NCBI GenBank assembly: GCA_021324855.1
Contig: JAJPIG010000028.1
Location: 1-64,000, forward strand
DNA: 64,000 nt
From: Pseudomonadota bacterium
Lineage (GTDB): Bacteria; Desulfobacterota; Binatia; Binatales; Binataceae
Reading direction: 5' to 3'
Shown here: in pieces, positions 43,936 to 54,575 of the stretch
How positions within the stretch are numbered: position 1 is the first letter of the stretch
Layout: each line of letters opens with the position of its first letter
Notes under the pieces: generated by a model
The model's database searches: none
Seen by the model: only the letters and a program-made list of their open reading frames with translations
Told to the model about the DNA's origin: nothing
Position numbers and translations under genes: made by a program

Positions 43936-43966
43936 TGATGGCCGATGCGCTAAACATAGAGCATCG

Positions 43967-44869
43967 GTGTACGCCGTTAGTGCCAGGCGGCAGCAATGCG
44001 AGAGGGGGATTAAGAATTGGTCGCGGCTGATTATTGCCGCGCTGGTGGCGACCGCCTTTGCCGGATGCGCGGCGCAACCGAAGCCGGCGCCGCTCGGAAG
44101 CGCGTCATGCACAGTTGATCAGCTCGGTCAGAGCGCGATTCCGGTAAGCGTCGCCGGCCGCGATTCGATGATAAGCGTCGCCCAGGCACTGGCCTCGGCT
44201 GCTGCAGGTACCTATCCGGACGCGCAACCGTTCGCCTATAAGATTCGCTTTCATAAGCCGTTGATGCCCTATGCGGAGGGTGCGCCGCCGTTCGTGATGA
44301 CCGGACAGTTCGAACGGGCATGCGATCGAAACAATTACCTGGCTCTCGGATGGGGCTACTCGCGGCGCCAGGACGATCACGCTTACGCGGCGATCGCGCC
44401 CCTCGATCCGCCGCAGGATTGCCCGGGCAAGCAGACTATCGTGCCATCGATCGAGGCGATCTATTCGCCGTCGGTGACCGAGCCCGAAACCGACCATAGT
44501 CCGATCCGTGGATGGCAGGTCGATCTCCCGCAGATTACGGAAATTCTGCGGAAGAATCATGTCTCGTTCGCCAATGGCCTCGAAACTATCGAGGTTGCCA
44601 GCGCGCGGCGGCTCCGGCTCGATGACGCGCGTCCATCTTCCGGCTGCGTCCGTACCTTCTACGGCCGGGGCGGCCATCGGCGGCTCGATGCGATCGACGG
44701 CTCGCGGACCGTGATGGAGCTGGCCGAAGCCGGACGGCCATCGCGCAGGGCGAGTCTCGCCGGCTACTGCACGGCGGGTCATTATCTGATCCTCGATGCG
44801 ATTACGGCCGAGGTGGTTGAGCGCGGCAAATATCGGCGCTGCGAATACTTCGCCTCCGAGCAGATCTAG
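43967..44869 (+). CDS. Putative lipoprotein of unknown function
   Basis: The 300-residue protein has a hydrophobic N-terminal stretch (LIIAALVATAFAGC) ending in a lipobox AFAGC. The mature part has several cysteines (ASCTVDQ, ERACDRN, QDCPGK, SGCVRT, GYCTAG), suggesting disulfides in the periplasm, and no recognised domain. The start is uncertain. GTG 43967 is the first in-frame start close to the signal; the frame remains open further upstream inside the DUF2330 gene. It is 31 bp after the DUF2330 gene and probably belongs to the same transcript. Confidence 0.6.
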   Translation: MYAVSARRQQCERGIKNWSRLIIAALVATAFAGCAAQPKPAPLGSASCTVDQLGQSAIPVSVAGRDSMISVAQALASAAAGTYPDAQPFAYKIRFHKPLMPYAEGAPPFVMTGQFERACDRNNYLALGWGYSRRQDDHAYAAIAPLDPPQDCPGKQTIVPSIEAIYSPSVTEPETDHSPIRGWQVDLPQITEILRKNHVSFANGLETIEVASARRLRLDDARPSSGCVRTFYGRGGHRRLDAIDGSRTVMELAEAGRPSRRASLAGYCTAGHYLILDAITAEVVERGKYRRCEYFASEQI

Positions 44870-45092
44870 GCTTCGCTCGCGTCCAGACTCCGATTTATCG
44901 CATCAATCCCTTTCGCTGGGCGGATTGAACCCCGCGCACCGCGCGAACCGCGACCGGATTGGAATTCGATGTTCGCGATGCGTTGAATCGCTACAATTGC
45001 TTCGATGCGTGGCAGTTCACCGATTAACGCGACCTGGCGCAGAAGTTAGTGGGCGGGCGATTTGAATTATCCGGCGGGTGCGCGAATCTTCG

Positions 45093-47645
<2,553 letters not shown>

Positions 47646-47651
47646 TATCAC

Positions 47652-48012
47652 TTGAAGAAAAGCAACGGGCGGTTCACGGTGCTTAGGCAGACGATACGCA
47701 AGCGGTTGCAGGCCAAGCTGAGCGCGATGAAAACCGAGCTCAAGCGGCCATGCACGCTCCCATCCCGGAGGTCAGCAGTGGTTGAGGGCCGTCGTGGATG
47801 GGCATACCTGCTACTATGGGGTCACCATGAACGGACCGGCGCTCTTGCTGTTTCGGTTCCGAGTAGGCCGGCTCTGGTATAGAGCTCTGTCCCGTCGTAG
47901 TCAGAACGGTCGCCTCAACTCGGATAGAATGACGCAACTCATTGACCACTGGTTGCCACCCGCTCGCATCTGTCATCCCTATCCTCTGCGCGGTCTCGGC
48001 GTTATTACCTGA
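47652..48012 (+). pseudogene. Group II intron reverse transcriptase/maturase, frameshifted C-terminal remnant
   Basis: Three successive frames give one continuous match to the C-terminal maturase end of group II intron-encoded proteins. Frame one (from 47652) reads GRFTVLRQTIRKRLQAKLSA then MKTELKR. Frame two reads MHAPIPEV. Frame three (to the stop at about 48012) reads QWLRAVVDGHTCYYGVTMNG, VGRLWYRALSRRSQNG and HWLPPARICHPYPLRGLG. At least two frameshifts and the loss of the whole reverse transcriptase domain make it non-functional. It lies between the P-type ATPase gene and the 3' end of the cobalamin operon. Confidence 0.85.
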
Positions 48013-48017
48013 GGCAA

Positions 48018-48050
48018 GAGCCGGATGCTGCAGTTCCGCCTGTCCGTATC
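48018..48050 (+). other. Degraded group II intron domain V
   Basis: The 33 nt start with GAGCCGGATGC and end with TGTCCGTATC. Their order and spacing match intron domain V (GAGCCGTATGC...CGTACGGTTC), including the catalytic AGC triad. Two mismatches in the lower stem imply decay. It begins 6 nt after the maturase remnant ends, which is where domain V is expected after the reading frame. Domain VI and the 3' splice site are not recognisable. Confidence 0.5.
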
Positions 48051-48068
48051 CGTTGAGAAGGTTATCGG

Positions 48069-49148
48069 CTATGATTCAGGCACATAGTCTGCAGCGGCTT
48101 TTATCAAGCGCGCGTTGTCGAGGGGCGAGCGCACGCCGATACGGTAAAGACCGGGGCCACACCCGGGCAGTGCGGCGAGGTCTCGAATCGCGATTCCTCG
48201 ATTTCGCATGTAGCAGCCGAATGCGCCTCGGACCTTTTCGTGAGCAATCGAAAACATCAGGAAATTCGCAGCCGAGGGGAACACTTTCATACCCAGCCGG
48301 CAGCGTAATTCGCCCTCGAGTATCTGGCGTTCCTCCGCGATAAGAGCGCGAGTCCGGGCAATAAAAGGTCCGGCAGCATCCAGGCACGCAAGGGCGACAT
48401 GCTCGGCGATCGCATTCACGGACCATGGTTCGATGGCCTCGCGCAGCTCGCGAACAACATCTGGGGATCCGAGCAGATATCCCAGGCGCAGGCCCGGAAT
48501 CGCAAAGATCTTTGTGAGCGAGCGAAGCACCAGCAGCTTCGGAATCGAGCCGAGGAGCGAGCAGACTGAGCGCGGGTCATCGGCAAACTCGATAAACGCC
48601 TCGTCAATCACGCACCACGCGTTCCGCCGCGCGCATTGCCGCGCGATGGCGGCGGTTTCGTCCAGCCCGAGCAGAGTGCCCGTCGGGCTGTTCGGTCTGC
48701 CAAGGAATACGCCGTCGGCTCCCATCTCGAGCGCGGCGCACAGTTCTGCGAATTCCAATCGGAAGTGGTCTTCGGGTCTCAGGAAGATCGGGAACGGCGC
48801 TGCCCCGGCGGCGCATAGGGCATTGGCAATCTCGCTGAATGTGGGAATGACCACAAATGGCGAGCGTAACCGGAGCACCCGTGCAGCAAGGTAAAGAAGC
48901 TGCGTGCTGCCATTGGCCGCGATCACCATCGCGGGATCGACGTCGAGCCAGGCGCCGAGGCGGTTTTCTAGGCGATGCGGGTAGGGAGATGGGTAGTGCG
49001 AGATGCGGCCAATAGCGTCGTGGTATGCGCGCAATGCTTCGGCCGGAGGCCCGAGCGGATTAAGACTCGTGCTGAAATCGATGCAGTCCCCCGGGAGATT
49101 GCCACCATGGGTGTGGTCGATAGGAATCGGCACCGATAGGCGGTTCAT
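48069..49148 (-). CDS. cobD: Threonine-phosphate decarboxylase (CobD of Salmonella / CobC type)
   Basis: The 359-residue fold-type I PLP enzyme is related to histidinol-phosphate aminotransferase. In B12 synthesis it yields (R)-1-amino-2-propanol phosphate from threonine phosphate, the linker of the nucleotide loop. HGGN near residue 15, AANGSTQLLYLAARVL (78-93), GRPNSPTG (150-157), VIDEAFIEF with Asp182, and SLTKIFAIPGLRLGY with the PLP Lys213 are visible. It is the last gene of the operon, 1 bp after cbiB, with the group II intron remnant beyond it. Confidence 0.92.
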   Translation of the reverse strand: MNRLSVPIPIDHTHGGNLPGDCIDFSTSLNPLGPPAEALRAYHDAIGRISHYPSPYPHRLENRLGAWLDVDPAMVIAANGSTQLLYLAARVLRLRSPFVVIPTFSEIANALCAAGAAPFPIFLRPEDHFRLEFAELCAALEMGADGVFLGRPNSPTGTLLGLDETAAIARQCARRNAWCVIDEAFIEFADDPRSVCSLLGSIPKLLVLRSLTKIFAIPGLRLGYLLGSPDVVRELREAIEPWSVNAIAEHVALACLDAAGPFIARTRALIAEERQILEGELRCRLGMKVFPSAANFLMFSIAHEKVRGAFGCYMRNRGIAIRDLAALPGCGPGLYRIGVRSPLDNARLIKAAADYVPES

Positions 49149-49149
49149 T

Positions 49150-50127
49150 TCAGCGACCCCACGCCCACGCGAGCGTCGTACGCGTCATGACGAGCGCGGC
49201 AAGCATCAGGGCGCTCGCAGCCCACATCAGAATTCGCGACGTGGTGAGCGCCGGAATGTCTAGCGACACTTGCGGGCAGCCCATGCGCGGTCGAAACTCC
49301 AGTTCTCCGCCATAAGACGCCTGACCTCCTAGTTCCACACCGAGCGCACCCGCCATCGCCGCTTCCGGGTAGCCGGCGTTGGGGCTCTCATGCTTACGCG
49401 CGTCGGTGAGTATCGTGCGCAGGCTCTGGATGCCCCGGCCGGTCAGCACCGCGGCGCTAAGCGCGATAAACACCGCGGTCAAACGGGCGGGAATAAGATT
49501 CGCGATATCGTCGAGCCGCGCGGCGCATCTGCCGAAATACAGGTAACGCGAATCCTTGTAACCGATCATAGAGTCCAACGTGTTAATCGCCTTGTAGACG
49601 ATCGCTCCCACGGGACCGGCCACGGACAGAAAAAACAACGGCGCGATAATGCCGTCACTTGTGTTCTCGGCAACCGATTCAATGGCCGCCCGAATTAGAC
49701 CTTCGCGGTCCAACGCCTGCGGGTCGCGACCCACCAATGCAGGTATCGCGCGTCGCGCCGAAGCCTCGTCGGCCAGAAGCAGATGTCGCTCGACGCTTTG
49801 TGCGGCGTCGTTCAGTCCACGAGCGGCCAGCGTGGTCCACGCGATCAGAGTCGCGGCGAGCGCACCCAAAGGTGCGGCTATAGCCTGCAGGGTTCTCACG
49901 ACCGTCCACACGGTCGCACCCGACAGCACAATAATCCCAGTTACGAGCAAGGCCCCGCCCACCAGTTCCTGACGCGCACCGCCCCGCCGAATAAGTCGCT
50001 CCCCAAACGCCACGGCACGACCAATCAACCTGACCGGATGTGGGAGCCAATCGGGATCGCCGCACACAAGGTCGAGAATCACGGCGGCGATGATTAACGG
50101 GGTCGGCAGGTAAAGAGCATAGCTCAC
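49150..50127 (-). CDS. cbiB: Adenosylcobinamide-phosphate synthase
   Basis: The 325-residue polytopic inner-membrane protein (about five to eight helices) belongs to CbiB/CobD. It attaches aminopropanol (or its phosphate) to adenosylcobyric acid. Signature parts are DLVCGDPDWLPHPVRLIGRAV, RGLNDAAQSV, VESVAENTSDGIIAPLFF and LNTLDSMIGYKDSRYLYFGR (written here in parts to stay short: DSMIGYKD, NTSDG), and the late PNAGYPEAAMAGALGV. It overlaps cobQ by 4 bp. Confidence 0.94.
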   Translation of the reverse strand: MSYALYLPTPLIIAAVILDLVCGDPDWLPHPVRLIGRAVAFGERLIRRGGARQELVGGALLVTGIIVLSGATVWTVVRTLQAIAAPLGALAATLIAWTTLAARGLNDAAQSVERHLLLADEASARRAIPALVGRDPQALDREGLIRAAIESVAENTSDGIIAPLFFLSVAGPVGAIVYKAINTLDSMIGYKDSRYLYFGRCAARLDDIANLIPARLTAVFIALSAAVLTGRGIQSLRTILTDARKHESPNAGYPEAAMAGALGVELGGQASYGGELEFRPRMGCPQVSLDIPALTTSRILMWAASALMLAALVMTRTTLAWAWGR

Positions 50128-51671
50128 GAGCGGACCCTGCCGTTCGAGAATGGCCCGATGGATTTGATTCCCAATAAAGCCGCAACCGTAGCCAGATCCA
50201 GGTTGGCCGCGAGAAGGTCTGCAAACCGGTCGTACGCACGCAGTCGCACCGTCCTGGCACTTTCGAAATCGCCGGCATTCAGAGACCGCAGTCCCTTGCC
50301 TCGGCCGATCCGCGCGAGATACTGGCGGCGAAAGCCGGGCTCGTCGAACAGGCCATGAATCGAGGTGCCCAGAACGCGGCCATCGTCGGAGACGCTCCCC
50401 TCGGACTCGTCCACGATTCGTCCGTCTCGTTCCCGAATCCGAAACGCGACCGCTCCCGCATGTCGGCAGACGCGGCCGCTATGAATCTCGTAACCGGAAA
50501 TTTCATTGCCGGAAGAAGGATCTATCGCCCGCACCAGGGCGGTAATCTTCTCATCGTCGAAAACTGTCTCGACATCGAGCAAACCCAGGCCCGAAGCCTC
50601 CGAGAGCGAGCTTTCAACATGCTCCGGGTCGGCGACGCGACGCCCTAACATCTGGTACCCGGCGCAGACTCCCAAGACCTGCCCGCCGTCGCGGTAGTGA
50701 TCGAGAATGCGCCACTCCCAACCGGACTCGCGCAGCCAGGCCAGATCGGCGATCGTGCTCTTGCTGCCGGGCAGACACAGGACATCAAAGTCGCCTGCGC
50801 GCCGCGGGTCCTCAAGGTACTGCAAGTCAACTTCGGGCTCGCGCGCGAGCGCCTCGAAGTCGGTGTAATTGGCGATTCGGGGAAGACGCACGACGCCGAT
50901 CTTGATAGGGCGCGTATCACGGGCATCACGTGCGCTCAGGCTTGCGCTGTCTTCGGCCGGAATGTCGAGCCCGTTCGCATACGGCAGGACGCCGAGGATT
51001 TTGATGCCGGTTCGCTGCTCGATGATCTGCAAGCCGTCCGAGAGCAGTTCAAGATCACCGCGAAACTTGTTGATGACCAAGCCCTTTACACGATCGCGCT
51101 CGGAAGGCGATAGAAGCTCAACTGTCCCTACCAGCGCGGCCAGCGCGCCTCCCTTGTCGATATCGGTGACGATAAGCACCGGAGCGTCCGCCAGTTCCGC
51201 CACGCGCCAGTTCACGACGTCGCGCTCGCGCAGATTAACTTCGGCTGCGCCGCCGGCGCCCTCGATGACGATTAATTCGAAATCCGAAGCCAGGCGTGTG
51301 TAGCTTTTGACGATCTCCGGCCACGCTCGTTCCCGATAATGGCTATGTTCACGAGTCGTCATGCGGAACTGTACGCGTCCGCCGATCACGACCTGGCAGC
51401 CGCGTTCGCTTTCGGGCTTCAGAAGAACGGGATTCATGTCCACAGTCGGCTCGAGGCCGCAGGCTTCGGCTTGGACCGCCTGGGCGCGCCCGATCTCGCC
51501 GCCGCCGGGACATACCGCCGCGTTGTTGGACATGTTCTGCGACTTGAACGGAGCGACGCGCATTCCAGCACGAGCGAACAGCCTGCAAAGACCCGTGACC
51601 ACCACGCTCTTGCCCACATCCGAGGCAGTCCCCATTATCATCAGGCTTCGGGCCTTTGCGGCAGTGTTCAT
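50124..51671 (-). CDS. cobQ: Adenosylcobyric acid synthase (CobQ/CbiP)
   Basis: The 515-residue amidotransferase amidates side chains b, d, e and g of adenosylcobyrinic diamide with glutamine and ATP. The N-terminal ATP domain has MGTASDVGKSVVVTGLCRLF and FKSQNMSNNA. The C-terminal class I glutaminase-like domain has VLGVCAGYQMLG with the nucleophile Cys and a late SIHGLFDEPGFR with His. Length is normal. It is 43 bp from cobO upstream and overlaps cbiB by 4 bp downstream. Confidence 0.95.
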   Translation of the reverse strand: MNTAAKARSLMIMGTASDVGKSVVVTGLCRLFARAGMRVAPFKSQNMSNNAAVCPGGGEIGRAQAVQAEACGLEPTVDMNPVLLKPESERGCQVVIGGRVQFRMTTREHSHYRERAWPEIVKSYTRLASDFELIVIEGAGGAAEVNLRERDVVNWRVAELADAPVLIVTDIDKGGALAALVGTVELLSPSERDRVKGLVINKFRGDLELLSDGLQIIEQRTGIKILGVLPYANGLDIPAEDSASLSARDARDTRPIKIGVVRLPRIANYTDFEALAREPEVDLQYLEDPRRAGDFDVLCLPGSKSTIADLAWLRESGWEWRILDHYRDGGQVLGVCAGYQMLGRRVADPEHVESSLSEASGLGLLDVETVFDDEKITALVRAIDPSSGNEISGYEIHSGRVCRHAGAVAFRIRERDGRIVDESEGSVSDDGRVLGTSIHGLFDEPGFRRQYLARIGRGKGLRSLNAGDFESARTVRLRAYDRFADLLAANLDLATVAALLGIKSIGPFSNGRVRS

Positions 51672-51714
51672 CGCATTTCCGAATATCTATCCGGATTACC
51701 AATCGATTGTGTGG

Positions 51715-52260
51715 TCAGAACTCGATTCCTTTTTGCGCGCGAACCCCGTCGCGGTAGGGATGTTTCACGGCGCGCATTTCCGTGACCAGGTCGGCAAGCG
51801 CCACCAGTTCCGGATGCGCGGCGCGGCCCGTCAGGATTACGTGAAGTCCTTCACGCCGCGATTTCAGAGCCGCAACCACTTCTTCAACCGGGACGAAGCC
51901 GTAGTTGACGACGTAGGTAATCTCGTCCAGCACGATTAGGTCGAAATCGTTGCCGTTGAGCCATTGACGCGCCGTTTCCCAAGCGGCAGCCGCCGCGGCC
52001 CGATCCCTGGCCAGGTCTTCGCTCTCCCAAGTAAAACCCCGCCCCATCGTAAGCCAGGTCAGATTTGACGTGTTCTCCCCTAGCCTGCGCTCGCCGGTAC
52101 GCCATTTGCCTTTGATAAACTGCAGCATTCCAACCCGCATGCCGTGACCGAGCGCCCGGAATGCGACACCGAGCGCAGCCGTGGTTTTCCCCTTGCCGTC
52201 GCCCGTGTTTAGCAGAATGAGACCCTGCCTGCGCTTAGGTCCGTCCATCGGCAAACCCAA
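51715..52260 (-). CDS. cobO: Cob(I)yrinic acid a,c-diamide adenosyltransferase
   Basis: The 181-residue CobA/CobO/BtuR-type adenosyltransferase transfers adenosyl from ATP to Co(I). The P-loop GDGKGKTTAALG (about 20-31) is near the start, followed by MLQFIKG, ETARQWLNGNDFDLIVLDEITYVVNYGF and VILTGRAAHPEL, all characteristic. Two starts (52260 and 52248) are possible. The 5' end overlaps cbtA by up to 26 bp. Reduction of Co(II) to Co(I) needs a flavoprotein, for which the operon's FNR-like protein is a candidate. Confidence 0.93.
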   Translation of the reverse strand: MGLPMDGPKRRQGLILLNTGDGKGKTTAALGVAFRALGHGMRVGMLQFIKGKWRTGERRLGENTSNLTWLTMGRGFTWESEDLARDRAAAAAAWETARQWLNGNDFDLIVLDEITYVVNYGFVPVEEVVAALKSRREGLHVILTGRAAHPELVALADLVTEMRAVKHPYRDGVRAQKGIEF

Positions 52261-52927
52261 GAGTGGTTGCGTTTTTGCGACTTCTCGCGAACAAATATCC
52301 CGCCGCGATTCCGATTATCAGCCAGAACGTCAGCATGCTCGCGAGCGCCCGTATGATGAAAATCTGGTCGATAGCCGCAAGCGCCTGCGACGACGTGTGC
52401 GCCGGGGCAATCGGCAGCACGGTTCGAAATACCATCGGCGCCAGCGCAATAACCAAAATGCCGGCAAGCCTGGCCGGACCCCTGGCCCTATAAATCGCGG
52501 CGATACCGACAATGGCCGATACCGCGGCCGCCAGCCATCCGATTTGCCTGAGCAGGAGCGGCGCCACCTCCATTCCGGGCACCGCCGGAGGCACGACCAT
52601 CGCCGGCGCCGCGTGGAACACGGCAAAACCGGCGGCGCCGAAAAGCAAACCGGCCAGCCATCCTTCCCTGCCGGTCAGGGCGAAGACTCCGGTCAGAATC
52701 AGACCGAATCCAATTCCCACAAATACGTCGCCGAGCAATGTCGACAGCGAGCGCATCGGTTCACTCGCGAACGGATCGGGCGCCGATTCGTTGCTCATCG
52801 CCTTCTCGAAGGTTTCCGCCTTGTGGATCACCGGCAGAGTCAACGACCGTTGGACCAGGAACAGGCACAAGCCTGCGAACACGCCGGCGATAAGCGCGGT
52901 CGAAATCATGCGGGAAAGCATGCGCAC
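52235..52927 (-). CDS. cbtA: Cobalt transporter subunit CbtA
   Basis: The 230-residue membrane protein has about five helices and an MLSRMISTALIAGVFAGLCLFLVQ start. The GFGLILTGVFALTG, AGLLFGAAGFAVFHAAPAM and GMEVAPLLLRQIGW-like segments match CbtA. CbtA with the small CbtB is a predicted cobalt uptake system usually found under B12 control. It starts directly at the cbtB stop and overlaps cobO, so it is embedded in the biosynthetic operon. Confidence 0.9.
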   Translation of the reverse strand: MRMLSRMISTALIAGVFAGLCLFLVQRSLTLPVIHKAETFEKAMSNESAPDPFASEPMRSLSTLLGDVFVGIGFGLILTGVFALTGREGWLAGLLFGAAGFAVFHAAPAMVVPPAVPGMEVAPLLLRQIGWLAAAVSAIVGIAAIYRARGPARLAGILVIALAPMVFRTVLPIAPAHTSSQALAAIDQIFIIRALASMLTFWLIIGIAAGYLFARSRKNATTLGFADGRT

Positions 52928-53140
52928 TCAGTGGCAGGGAAATCCCGCGGCGTGCCGGACATCATGCGCCGCCGCATGGAGAAGATCGGAGTGTGAAAAT
53001 CCGACGACGAAGATTATCGCGGCTCCCAGCGTAATCGCCGCCATCGCCGCAATCATCGCCTTCGCAGTAGTCCCGATTCGGAGCTCCGCGTCTGCCCGAG
53101 TCTTCGCGATGCCCGAAACAGCCGATCTGCTGTTCACCAT
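52928..53140 (-). CDS. cbtB: Cobalt transporter subunit CbtB
   Basis: The 70-residue protein has one membrane helix (about 28-48) and a His-rich C-terminus HAAAHDVRHAAGFPCH, the putative cobalt-binding tail typical of CbtB. ATG 53140 has GAGGAGAAG just upstream. A longer frame to 53209 would overlap cobB and is not needed. cbtA begins on the next base after the stop. Confidence 0.9.
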   Translation of the reverse strand: MVNSRSAVSGIAKTRADAELRIGTTAKAMIAAMAAITLGAAIIFVVGFSHSDLLHAAAHDVRHAAGFPCH

Positions 53141-53183
53141 TTTCTTCTCCTCTTTGAAAGCCGTCCGTTGGCGAGCGGCGGAT

Positions 53184-54575
53184 TCACCCGTTTGTTTTTC
53201 CGCCGGCATGAACGCACGCCTCCACCATCGCCTGCGCCATGGTTGGATTCGACGCCCAGTGCGCGTGCACGTAGGAGGCGATAACGTTGTTCAGGCTAAA
53301 GCCCTCTTCGATCTCGGCGCCATCGCGTCTGCGCCGAATTGCAAAGGCTGGCGCTGTATTCCTCGACAGTGATTCGAGCCTGGAATATCGGAATTGATGG
53401 CCGCGAAAACCAAGTCCGGCAGGGCCGAGAATTGAGTCGTTCAGCGTCCGGGCTTCAACGTAGCCAAGCGCCTGCAGGCGTTCGCACATGATAGTCCGCG
53501 CCGGCACGACGCCGCACATCCGGTAAATACTTCCGTCCAGCGTCTGGAGCTCGGAACACAGGTACATCAGCCCGCCGCATTCGGCGTAGATTACGCCGCC
53601 TCGCGCGGCAAACTCGGCGATCTGCTCTCTCATCGCGGCGTTGCGTTCAAGTTCGGCCGCATGCGCCTCGGGATAGCCGCCGCCCAGGTAGAGCCCGTCG
53701 ACGACGGGCAATCGAACATCACGTATCGGAGAGAATCGAATCAGTCGTGCGCCTGCATTCTCAAGCCGCGTAAGATTATCCTCGTAGTAAAAATGGAAGG
53801 CCTCGTCGTAGGCGACGCCGATGGCACATTTGCTTTTGCGTCGGATTGCCTGGGCGATCAGAGCATCGGTTTGCAGAGTTCCGGCTTTTGCCGCGAGCGA
53901 GATTATTTCGTCGAGATCGCACCATTCGTTGACAAGCTCGCCCCATCGCGAGAACAGCGCGTCAGCGACAGCAAGCTCATCGGCGCTTCGCAGGCCAAGG
54001 TGCCGCTCCGGGAATTCCGCCGACGCCTCTTTCGGCAGCCCTCCAATCACTGGCGGGTGAGCGGACGCTTCCCGCAGGATCTCAAGATGCCCTTTGCTTC
54101 CGACGCGATTGCAGATTAGCGCGACAACCCGCAATTCGCGGTCGAACTCGGCAAACCCGCGCCCCACGGCAGCGATTGAACCGGCCATCCCAGAGGCGTC
54201 AGCCACCAGCAGCACTGGCGCCTCAAGCCATTTTGCGATTTCCGCCGTCGATCCGCTCTGGTCAGTCGCCGACGCTCCGTCAAACAGGCCCATGACGCCT
54301 TCGATGATCGCGATATCGGCTCCAACTGAAGCCCGCACGAAAGTGGAAACAACCGCCTCGCGGCCCATCATCCAGCCGTCGAGGTTGTGCGAAGTCGCAC
54401 CAGCGGCGCGTGCGTGATAGGTCGGATCCAAATAGTCCGGGCCGCATTTGAAGACCGCGACCTTCAACCCGCGCGAGCGAAGCGCGCGCACAAGTCCCAC
54501 GGTGAAAGTGGTCTTGCCGACGCCGCTCGACGTGCCCGCGACGACGATCCGCGGTATTACAATTTCAGACCTCAT
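53184..54575 (-). CDS. cbiA: Cobyrinic acid a,c-diamide synthase (CbiA/CobB)
   Basis: The 463-residue amidotransferase amidates the a and c side chains of cobyrinic acid. The N-terminal synthetase domain has IVVAGTSSGVGKTTFTVGLVRALR, FKCGPDYLDP and IIEGVMGLFDG. The C-terminal glutaminase domain has GGVIYAECGGLMYL with the catalytic Cys and a late SYVHAHWASNP with His. Since the pathway uses CbiD and CbiG, the substrate is probably cobalt-containing. It begins 1 bp after the upstream cobA-type gene ends. Confidence 0.95.
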   Translation of the reverse strand: MRSEIVIPRIVVAGTSSGVGKTTFTVGLVRALRSRGLKVAVFKCGPDYLDPTYHARAAGATSHNLDGWMMGREAVVSTFVRASVGADIAIIEGVMGLFDGASATDQSGSTAEIAKWLEAPVLLVADASGMAGSIAAVGRGFAEFDRELRVVALICNRVGSKGHLEILREASAHPPVIGGLPKEASAEFPERHLGLRSADELAVADALFSRWGELVNEWCDLDEIISLAAKAGTLQTDALIAQAIRRKSKCAIGVAYDEAFHFYYEDNLTRLENAGARLIRFSPIRDVRLPVVDGLYLGGGYPEAHAAELERNAAMREQIAEFAARGGVIYAECGGLMYLCSELQTLDGSIYRMCGVVPARTIMCERLQALGYVEARTLNDSILGPAGLGFRGHQFRYSRLESLSRNTAPAFAIRRRRDGAEIEEGFSLNNVIASYVHAHWASNPTMAQAMVEACVHAGGKTNG

